Source: Micractinium sp. NFX-FRZ (Eukaryota > Chlorophyta > Trebouxiophyceae > Chlorellales > Chlorellaceae). Taken from it: a stretch of 64,000 nt of DNA. Location of the stretch: the NCBI GenBank assembly GCA_029339195.1, contig JAPTJF010000096.1, forward strand, positions 1-64,000. Reading direction: 5' to 3'. The notes below the pieces were generated by a model. That model was given only the letters and a program-made list of their open reading frames with translations. It did not search any database and was not told the DNA's origin. Made by a program: the position numbers and the translations under genes. This document shows positions 55,812-64,000 of the stretch, piece after piece. Each line of letters begins with the position of its first letter. The first letter of the stretch is position 1.

Positions 55812-57126
55812 TTAGTTCTTCACCTCCTCAACCTCTTGCAGGCCGTAGTTGTTCGAGCTCACGCCTGCAGCATCACAAAGAGGGCAGAGCGCAGAGGCTT
55901 CAGAAAAAAGTGCACAGGGCAACGGGGCGTCATGCTTGCTGCGGACCGTGCCCGGCGCCACCTGGCAGCGCCGCACTGCCTGAGTGCTGCCAGGACTGCG
56001 GTAGTGACAGCACAGTGTCAAGAGATCACGAAGTTGGCAACAGCAGCACTGCCACTACGTTGAGTGGCCGCCGTGCAATCGGACAATAGCAGGTGGCACC
56101 CAGGCCCCCTTCCCTACTGCTGCTGCTCCGACTTGCTCTCCTCATCTCTCCTGCCTTGAATATTACCTCCCTTCCTGGCACCTCTGGTACTCACCGGCGT
56201 AGTTGACCTTGTCGAAGCGCACCACCACGGGGTAGCGGATGCCGGTCTGGTCCACAGACACAACCTTGCCGGTCTCGCGGTACCTGCGGGCACAGCGCAC
56301 ACAGCAGGGCACGTTGCTCAAAACCGATCACGTCTCGTGCTGAGGCTTTGCTGATTGCGGGCAACAGGGAGTATAGCATCCGTGATCAGCCGGCGCATGT
56401 CCGGTGCTGGCTGCTTCGTCGCTATTGCCGTACAACTGCCGGCGTGCTGAAAAAAGCTCTCCCGGCCGGTGTGCTGCTGAGCTTCCCCCCCGATCAGGCT
56501 GCTGCACGCACCAGTAGGACTCGGGGCGCAGGATGCGCACCTGCATTTGAGCAAGCATGCAGGCAGAGGGGAGCAATCCGTGAGAGGGATATTGCAGCGT
56601 CAACTCTGCCAGCGGCTGCGCCAGCTGTCCACGCCCGCGCAGGATCAGCAATGCCAGTCTCTCTGTGCAGCCTGAGTGTGCCAATTGGGTTGCACCCCCT
56701 GCAGCTTGCTGCCCAAGCCAGTGCCAGCACTTTCAGGCTGCCCGCGCTGCTGCACTGCTCCCGCCCGCTCCCGCCCGCTGACGGCGGCACTCACGTAGGA
56801 GCCGCGCTTGGGGCCAACATCGGGCTTCTTGGCGGGGGCCGCAGGTGCCGGCGCTGCTGCCTCCTCGGCGCGCACCACAAGGGTGCTGCGGCGCTGGGCT
56901 GCAAGGGTGAAGGGGGCGCGGAGCGAATCAAACCCGGTTGGAGGGTCCCTGCAGCTCTCGCCTGTTGGCGCTGAGCCCTGTCCGGCTGCAAACCCAGGCG
57001 ATGGAGTCACACGGGCTACCAGGAATGCCCTGCAACCCTCCCGGCTCGTCGGGCGGCGCACTCACCGCGCGCCACCTGCTGGGGGCGGGCAGCCACGGCG
57101 CTCTTCAGGCTGCACAGGGAGGCCAT
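55812..57126 (-). CDS. PSAE: Photosystem I subunit PsaE (subunit IV)
   Basis: Stromal PSI subunit that helps dock ferredoxin and supports cyclic electron flow. Five exons: 57126-57066, 56898-56795, 56540-56512, 56283-56195, 55864-55812; 111 residues. A transit peptide ([20 protein letters not shown], then STLVVRA) is followed by an Ala/Pro linker. The mature SH3-like fold is complete: [57 protein letters not shown], ending VEEVKN. Exon 3 is only 29 bases ([10 protein letters not shown]). Length and sequence are typical of algal PsaE. It is head to head with a plastid phosphatase-like gene. Confidence 0.97.
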
Positions 57127-57416
57127 GGTGTGCTAGTAGCGAGAGGAGGCGAGGGGAGGCAACAACGCAGTGCCGATGGGCCGGTAGGGGCGGGATATTG
57201 CGCACTCACCCTTGGGTCTGGGTCTACCCAGGTGGGCGCCCGCATCCCCAAGGGAATGCGACGTCCGCAACCAGCCATTGTGTTTCGGTACTGTGTGACA
57301 GAAGCAGGCGAGACTCGGCAGCGGAGATCGTTGCAGGGAGAGGAGGGCCCCCAACCCCACCTTGTGCCAGTCCCAAGCCCGTCCCTCCCTCAATTTCCCG
57401 GCGCCTAGGCAGCACA
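57127..57416. promoter_or_regulatory. Shared divergent promoter, PsaE and phosphatase-like gene
   Basis: 290 bases between opposed start codons. PsaE is expected to be strongly expressed in light, so the partner may share that control (inference). No element identified. Confidence 0.5.
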
Positions 57417-59650
57417 ATGGCCACCGTAGCAGCGCTGGGCTGCAGGGTAGCAGCGACACAGGGGGCGTGGGGCGGCAGTAGACGGCGCAGTGCAGCGGCG
57501 GCAGCGGCGCCGCCAGCCAGAGCGGCAGCGCAGAACCGCGCCCACCAGCGTGCCTCAGCCAGCTGCAGGGCCCTCCGCTCCACTCACATCACCGAGGCCT
57601 CTGCCACGGCGGTGGCCGTCCAGGCCACAGCGCTGCAGCAGCTGGCGCCGCTCAACGGTGAGATATATGGGGCACACCAGGTGGCAGCGGCGCCCAGGGT
57701 TTTTAGATAGCCAGCCGAATGCGCTCCTGGGCACTGCCTTCCCCGGGGTGGGACCAACCAATTGATGCGTGCCATCCCCTTGGATCATTCCTGCCAGCGC
57801 TTCCCTGCGCCCACGCCCCACGCCTTGCCCCCCGTCCCCCACCCCGTTTCGCCACCCACCCGACCTTGCGCCTCCTTCCGGCGCCCGGCGCCCACACGCA
57901 CCCTGTTCTGGCTGCCCCACCCCCACCCCCTGCAGACAACTACGAGTCCAACTGCGCCTTTGCAGACTTTGCCAACTGGCTCATCCCAGGCCAGCTGCTG
58001 GTCGGGCGGTACCCCTTTATAGAGCCCAGCCGGTGCCGGTCACGTGCCCTGGGCGAGGACCAGCTGCGCCAGCTGCTGCATGCCGGCGTCACCACCTTCG
58101 TCTGCCTGCAGGCAAGGCTTGCATGCTGACGCAGCTGCCATTGCCGCTGCTGTGGCTGGGGCAGGGCGGCTGGGGGCCGTGTGCCTGTGCGGGTGGTGTG
58201 CAGTGCAAAGGTGGCTGGCTCCTCGCGGTGCAGCGCTGCGCTGAATGAGCGCAGGCGCAGCCTGGTGCTGGCTACGGCTGCGCCACGCGCTGCCCTCCTG
58301 CCGCCTGCCCCCGGCCCGTCCTTGTATAAAGGCACCAATCACCCCCGTCCCACTGTGCAATGGCCTCACCCCCACCTTGTCCCACACGCCCCGCCCCTCT
58401 TCCCCCTCTGCAGGCAGAGCTCCCCGACCAGAGCGAGATGCGCATCGGCGGCGTGGGCGGCTTCATCCCCTACCGTGCCTCTGCCCAGCTGCTGGCCTCC
58501 GCCATGAACCCGCCCCCCTCCATGGAGGAGGTTGCCGCGCTGCGCACCCCTGAGCTTGACCGCTACCTTCCGCCCCGCCGGCACCCCTCTGCCTGGGAGA
58601 GCCGCAAGCGCATCGACCTCAACTTCATGTACTGCCCCATCGTGGACCTGAGCGTGCCGGACGCGGACAAGTGAGAGGAGGGGCGTTGGGGGTCTGGTGG
58701 GGTGGAGGCGCGGGGTTGCCTGCTCTGGCTGGGGCGGATGGGACGTACGTCCACACGAGTGGGGTGGTGCCATCTGTGTGCTGTGTCCCAGGCATAGATA
58801 GTGGTGGCAGCTGCGTTTTTGCAGGGGGCCCGTAAGCGCAGCAAAGCCCCCTGTTCTGTGCCATGTCTGAAAGCACGCATTTGTTGTTCCCTCTCTGTGC
58901 AGGCTGCGGCTGCTGCTGGCGCAGCTGACTGAGCGGATTCAGGCTGGGGAGACCCTGTATGTGCATTGGTGAGCCCAGGTTCTTGGTGGGCCTGACTGGC
59001 TGGCGTTCCCCAGCCTTGCTACGCTGCAGTCACAAGTTGGCCCCGCGTTTGCTAGGCTTCGCCCACGTCAGGGCTTGCGCTGAGCCCTCTCTGCTCTCTG
59101 CCCAAAGTAGTGCTTCCATGGACCCATGGCACCAACCGTGTACTCCTTTCCTGGCCGTGCAGCTGGGGCGGGCGCGGCCGCGCGGGCACTGTGGGGGCGT
59201 GCCTGCTGGCGCAGCTCTACGGCATCTCGGCGGACGAGGCGCTTGAGAGGTGCGTTACACTGTGCCTGCCTGCTACCTGCCGTGCTGGGATGGAGCAGGG
59301 CCCTTCTGCCGTCAAGATATCATGTGCTGCACGATCTGGTTGGTGCTGCCCCTTCTGATCTCTCAGCACCAGCTTCCTGTGTGCCTGTCCTCCTTCTCTG
59401 CCTGCAGGGTGCAGCGTTCTTTCGACACCCGCAAAGACGGTGAGCCCTTCGCTATGGTGTCTGCCCAACTACACAACTGGGCGCGTGCGTTTGTTGCTGG
59501 GGTGCCAGTAACTCGAGCAGTTCACGCCGCTAAACTGACATCTACGATCTTCCTTGGCCAATGATCTGACATGCAGAGGGGCGCCGCTCTCCGGAGACGG
59601 ATGAGCAGCACGAGTTCGTGCGGCGATTTGTGGCCGAGTACATTGCTTGA
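57417..59650 (+). CDS. Plastid-targeted tyrosine-phosphatase-like protein
   Basis: Cysteine-based phosphatase of the PTP/DSP superfamily. Seven exons: 57417-57657, 57936-58111, 58414-58670, 58903-58968, 59163-59249, 59408-59439, 59577-59650; 310 residues. The N-terminal 75 residues are Ala/Arg/Ser-rich, a plastid transit peptide (MATVAALGCRVAATQGAWGG). Next come NWLIPGQLLVGRYPF, LLHAGVTTFVCLQ and a long insert with ESRKRIDLNFMYCPIVDLSV. The active-site loop YVHCWGGRGRAGTVGACLLA has the CX5R form (Cys-Trp-Gly-Gly-Arg-Gly-Arg). The general-acid Asp is probably in IVDLSVPD. Intron 2 has a GC donor (CAG|GCAAGG). The substrate is unknown; neither protein, lipid nor glucan activity can be told from sequence. 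Confidence 0.88.
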
Positions 59651-59785
59651 ACAGAATACATCAGCGCTTTGAGCGTGCCTGCCACGCTCGCAGCAGTGTT
59701 TCATTACCCAATCCATTTCTGGTTTCATCATTCAATTGATCTGATAGCTCGTTATATTCAAATAGTCCTGCCAGGGCCCTCTGCT

Positions 59786-59790
59786 TGTAA
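59786..59790 (+). terminator. TGTAA polyadenylation signal, phosphatase-like gene
   Basis: TGTAA 136 bases past the stop, with a second TGTAA at 59802-59806. Confidence 0.5.
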
Positions 59791-59939
59791 CTAAGACACA
59801 ATGTAACGGTGGCGCCAGCTGTGTTCAACCGAATCCTGCTGTGCAAATGTCACAGCTCCCCGGTCCCATTGCCAGGCGGCATTCTGGCTATTTGTGCGAG
59901 ACCCATTTTGAAGCTTGCCCCACCGTGCCTGGCGGCAGG

Positions 59940-62732
59940 ATGGCGGCAAAAACTGCAATGCGACGAGGGGGGCATAGCAGCCGGGCTTTCCGGTGGCTGG
60001 CTACAATGTCCACGGCCGTGCTGCTAGCCGTGATAGTGACGCACGAGCCGGGCAAGCCGGCTGACAGAGTTGGTAGAGCGCGCCGCTTGGTGGAGCACCG
60101 CGGTGGGGCGCTCGGTCACGCAGCAGACGTTACTTCTGGAGCAGTAACAGACAGCGGCAGCCGCGCAGCGCACACCGCGGGAGGGGGAACAACTGCATCG
60201 GCGGCAGGCGGCGGCGGCGGCACGCCGGCAGAACGGGACGCGTGCGTCACAGCCGCAGTAATCGACCCCACCCCGGTGCACGGCTGGGTTGAAAAGGCTG
60301 GCGCACTGCCAATGCACTTGTTGGATGGTCCTGACACCAAGCAGCGGCACCAAGCGTACTTCAAATGGCGCGACACGGGGACGGTGGAGGAGCAGACGCA
60401 GGAGGCACTGGTCAATGGAGTGATGAGTGAGTGCTTGTGTGGGTGCTACATGCATCGGGGAAGGTGATGCATTGGTCTGGCGGCAGGTCAGCGCTGCGGC
60501 TTGCGGTACCAGGGACACGTGTTGCTCCCGCCTGCAATGCCCGCTTACCCTTCGCCAACCCTTGCCGTTGCCCTTCCTGCCACGTGTAGCGCGCGTGGGC
60601 CGCCCGCCGCCGCTGTTCCCCTACTGCCGCATCCTGGTCAACCATGCGTACCGCACCATGTACCTCAAGGCGCCCAAGACAGGCAGCACCAGCCTGCTCA
60701 CTCTCATGGGAACGTGCACGGGGAACGCGACCACAGACAAGGCAACCTGCTTCCAACCGCTCGAGGTGCGCTGAGCTGGCTGGGTGATCGCTGCGCTAAT
60801 GCTGTCTGTTATTGACCAGAAAGCGAGTCTGTTTGCTTGGGATGGCGATCAGGGTCGCTTGCAAATCTGCTTAACTGCCCATGGAGCGCCTACCACCGAA
60901 CTGGTCGTGCACGCCTTTCTTTACTCATTCCTGTGCCTGTGTTAAGGGACCGCTGCTGTGTGGCTTAAGGGCAAGGGTTTGCGGCTGCATGCTGCAGCTG
61001 GAGGGCATGGGTGCCTTGCTGTCGACATCTCTGCCTCCACGGCTGGCTGTCAATGCGATCGCTGGACTATTATCGGAGGGCCCCCCCTCTGGGTACGTAT
61101 CCAACAACCCTCCTTGCCTGTGCTGCACTGTTGTAGGTAATGGAGAACGAAGCAGACTATGAAACAATGTACTCCAACTACTTTGTGTTCTCAGTGGTGC
61201 GCAACCCCTGGGCGCGCGCGGTCTCCAGCTACCGCATGCTCTCGCGCTACATGAAGCACGGGTGCAAGGACTTGGTGGGCGGCTGGAACAAGGTGTGCAT
61301 GGATGTCAACCACATACCCATGACGCACAATCACCACCCGCTGTGCACCATCAGCAAGTGAGTGGGCTGGTGGTTGCAGCTGGAGGTGGGGGCTGAGGCT
61401 AGGTTGGGGCTGCCCTCAGTGGACAGCGACGCGAGTATGTGTGCTGGCAGCAGCAAGTGGCACGCGTTGGGCTGTGGCAGCCCACAATGCTGCACATGCT
61501 GGGCTGTTGCATGAAAAGCAGAGCCCCTGAGTAACACTACCTGCTAGCTTGCCTTGATTTTGACTGCATGTGGTGGTGCCAGGGGCAAGCAAATGTGCTT
61601 GCCTATCACCCTGTCTGATACCTGCCTGCACGGTTTGGTTTCCATTGCCCGCCACCACGCTGCAGGCAGCAAGGGGAGGGCTTTGCGGTGCACCACTTCA
61701 TCCCGCAGGCGCCGTGCCTGGTCACGGCGACCGGCAAGTGGGCCGCAGACTATGTCGTGCGCACGGAGAACCTTGGGGAGGACATGCGGGAGGTGAGGGC
61801 AGCAGCAGAAGCGCAAACGCCATCTTTGTCGGTGCTGGCCCGTGCTGCACTTTAGTAGGCCATGCTGGCTCTGCTTATGGGTGCTGGCCTCCTGCCAGTG
61901 CTCCTTGCTGGTGCTCTGTTGCCTCTCAGCTGCACTGCCAGCACACGAGCACACGCACTGATTCCTGCCCTGGGCTGCTTGTGCCTGCAGGTCTTTGCGG
62001 AGATGAACGCGCGGCGGCAGCCAGATGTAGCAGAGCTGGATGTGGACAGTCTATTGGGGCAGCTGCGGAATGTGAATAAGGTTCACGTGGCCTGCCGGGG
62101 CAAGCTTAAGCCAGCACAGACGACCGCAGCGGCAGCAGCAGGCAGCAGCAGCGGCGGCCTGCTTTCAAAGGAGATTGCAGCAGTCGCGTGAGTGGGAGGT
62201 GGTGGCTGTGCTTGGGGTAGTGGTGGTTCTTGCTGCTCCCAATGCTCGCCTGCCGTTTGACTCTTGACGCAGTACTGCCTGCCCTTCTGGTTGCCTGGCT
62301 TGCCTGGCTGTGCTGCTTGCCTGCCCATGCGTCCGCTGCCAGCCGTCTGTTGCTCAGTACCTGTAGCTTGTTGGAGCTGCTCCCACAGCTGGTCTGCACC
62401 TGCATGCAATTTTCTGCAGGCGACGGAAGGTCCTGCAAGCCAAGAAGACGGTCCATTTGGAGGCCCCGGAGAGCTACTGTGCCATCGAGATGTATTTTGA
62501 GGGCCAGGTCAGAGACTGGCAGAAATGATTGATGAGGGTGGATTGATGAGACTGGTGGGCATGCACGTTCGAGCAGTGCATTGTGACTCTGTCTGATGGG
62601 CAAAACGCCAAGCTCTCGGACCTTAGTGTGTTTGTTGTGCCTCCCCTGCTGCAGCACTTGCAATGCTTTGACGGCATCGCGGCGTACTACAAGGACGATG
62701 TGCAGCTGTTTGGCCTGCCCACCTGTAGATGA
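59940..62732 (+). CDS. Golgi-type sulfotransferase (Sulfotransfer_2-like)
   Basis: Predicted type II membrane enzyme that moves sulfate from PAPS to a glycan. Seven exons: 59940-60426, 60590-60765, 61137-61357, 61666-61792, 61991-62187, 62420-62507, 62655-62732; about 457 residues. A short basic N-terminus leads into one hydrophobic segment (WLATMSTAVLLAVIV), then an Ala/Gly stem. The 5'-phosphosulfate loop is YLKAPKTGSTSLLTLMG and the 3'-phosphate motif is VFSVVRNPWARAVSSYRMLS. Later come HFIPQAPCLVTATGKWAADY, VVRTENLGEDM and a C-terminal ESYCAIEMYFEGQ and AAYYKDDVQLFG. The FIPQ..VRTENL order is typical of the carbohydrate sulfotransferase family. An upstream in-frame ATG at 59841 would add 33 residues; I prefer 59940 because it leaves a short cytosolic tail. 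Confidence 0.92.
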
Positions 62733-62877
62733 CCCCCAGCAATGAGAGAGGACCATCGTGATTTGAACCAAGCAGCATTGACCATTCATGATTCATTTGA
62801 CCTCCTAACCGTTTTCACGCACGAATCCACCAGTCGACAAGGAACACCTCTACTTGGTCGCTCGGCCAGGCACTAAC

Positions 62878-62882
62878 TGTAA
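62878..62882 (+). terminator. TGTAA polyadenylation signal, sulfotransferase
   Basis: TGTAA 146 bases past the stop. Confidence 0.5.
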
Positions 62883-62937
62883 CTGTTAACTGTTCTGAAC
62901 TGTTTCAGCAAGCCATATCTGTACTCTTGAAAGAAAG

Positions 62938-62942
62938 TTACA
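62938..62942 (-). terminator. TGTAA polyadenylation signal, right-edge gene
   Basis: TGTAA on the minus strand 38 bases past the stop at 62980. Confidence 0.55.
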
Positions 62943-62979
62943 AACAAACTAGGGCGTCAAGTCGGGCAGTAGTCAGAAG

Positions 62980-63882
62980 TCAAGAGGCAGAGTGCACAGC
63001 CGGCGGGCCGTTTGCTGCTTCTCCCGCCTCACCCTGCCCCGCTTTGTGTGACGGCGGCGACGCGACTGCCACCTCATCGCTGCTGGCTGCTGCCTCCGCC
63101 GCCGCTGCTGCTGCTGGCTGCTGCGCTTCCCCTTCTGCTGCTGCTGCTGCTGCATCCCGCGGCGAATCTGCCTTATCTGACAGCGACAAGTTCAGCAGCT
63201 GCTCAGCGGTGTCATACTCCAGCAGCACAGCATCTGCCTCCCCGCTCCCCTGCTCCTCTAGAAGCACAGAGTCGGTTTCCATGTCGGCGTCGTCGCTGCC
63301 CAGCGGGGCGCGTGCAGCAGCAGGCGCCTCCCCTGGGCTGCTGCTGCCGTCTGCCAGCAGCATGTCTGGATCGGGCGCTGGCGTGACGCTGACCTCGGCG
63401 TCGGCGCTGGAGTCGGCTGCATTAACGAAGCAGTGGGATGGCAGATGAGGAGGGGCGGCAAAAGTCAGCTACGGCAGAACTGCGGCAGCAGATGTATGCT
63501 GGCAGGGCGTCAACAGTCAAAGGAGGAATTGCAGGCTGCAGGTGGTCCTTGCAAGGCGCAGCCATCCACCCCAACACATCCACACTAGCGCAGACATAAC
63601 AGCCAGCGGTTTAATCATGGCGACCCACTGAACTAAAGCAGTCACCACCTGTCCCACGCACTTGAGCCCAGCGCGGTTGCATGGTCTTCGTCGCTGTCCT
63701 CCTCACTGCTGCTGCTGCTGTCATAGACTGGAAAGGGCTGAGGGCCAGTCGTCGACGGCATGGACAGCTTGCCAGGGCCCGCCACTGCACCGGCAGCAGA
63801 GGCAGCAGACGCCAGCTCCATTGCCCACTGCGGCTGCTCTGTGTCCACCTCCTCGTCCTCGTGAGAAGCAAACACGCCGTAC
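62980..63882 (-). CDS. Acidic protein, 3' part only, runs off the window
   Basis: Two exons are clear: 63882-63662 and 63416-62980, joined in phase (GGC TCA A|CC GAC). The 5' part lies beyond 64000. The visible residues are strongly acidic and Ser/Ala-rich: YGVFASHEDEEVDTEQPQWA, VYDSSSSSEEDSDEDHATAL, then DSSADAEVSVTPAPDPDMLL and YDTAEQLLNLSLSDKADSPR, ending AVHSAS. The tail looks disordered. Such tails occur in many nuclear or trafficking proteins, and I cannot name the family from this fragment. Confidence 0.65.
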
Positions 63883-64000
63883 CTGCCGTACAGCGGAAGG
63901 GCAGCGGCATTGCGGTGTAAGGGACAGGACGGAACGAGATGGGCCCAGGCAGGTATGCAGAAGCAGACAACATTATGAAATGTCTTCAATATCAACTCTC

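Noticed and set aside
56808..57710. 300-residue plus-strand frame over PsaE
   Set aside because: It is antisense to PsaE exons and overlaps the start of the phosphatase gene; composition is Arg/Ala/Gly-rich and featureless.
62927..63448. Plus-strand Ser/Ala-rich frame at the right edge
   Set aside because: Antisense to the acidic minus-strand exon, which has proper splice sites and a TGTAA signal.
1..64000. CRISPR array, phage, integron or transposon
   Set aside because: No spaced identical direct repeats, no transposase or reverse-transcriptase motifs and no terminal repeats were seen; the gene content is ordinary algal nuclear.

Overview
The window is nuclear DNA of a green alga, most likely a Chlorella-like trebouxiophyte. 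Genes are dense and intron-rich on both strands, the sequence is GC-rich with many CAG/CTG runs, and TGTAA polyadenylation signals follow many stops. The gene set is plant-like: PsaE, plastid FtsY, SufC, a tocopherol methyltransferase and a plant-type serine acetyltransferase. I rebuilt 19 complete gene models and one partial one. Exon joins were chosen so that reading phase and, where the family is known, conserved residues run through each junction.

Layout. 0.5-9 kb: an Fcf2/DNTTIP2-type rRNA-processing gene (-) stands head to head with SBDS (+), followed by mitochondrial ribosomal protein L2 (+). 9.5-16.8 kb: plastid FtsY (-) and a CDPK-like kinase (-). 16.8-18.1 kb: no firm gene, a decayed repeat. 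18.1-25.8 kb: an MscS-like channel (-) and an FTR1 iron permease (-). 25.8-27.5 kb: no supported gene. 27.5-31.4 kb: a small secreted YYYG-repeat protein (-) and a Gln-rich coiled-coil protein (-). 31.7-35.3 kb: serine acetyltransferase (+). 35.6-43.5 kb: gamma-tocopherol methyltransferase (-) and a mitochondrial stomatin-like protein (-). 43.8-51.2 kb: an ASPM-type spindle protein (+, 23 exons). 51.7-59.7 kb: SufC (-), a small unknown protein (+), PsaE (-) and a plastid phosphatase-like protein (+). 59.9-62.7 kb: a Golgi-type sulfotransferase (+). 63-64 kb: the 3' part of an acidic protein (-) that runs off the window.

The most unusual feature is in the introns. In gene after gene, an intron holds one or more degraded copies of the exon edge next to it, often with the splice site copied too. 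I found such splice-junction fossils in ten of the genes. They look like repeated local tandem duplication across splice junctions, followed by decay of the intron-side copy. A second oddity is the number of GC-AG introns: about 13 of roughly 129 by hand count, including three consecutive ones in SufC. Several gene pairs are head to head with only 230-330 bp between start codons. The genes are mostly housekeeping and I see no operon-like system. The likely novelty lies in intron structure and in two lineage-specific proteins (27.5-28.5 kb and 29.1-31.4 kb).
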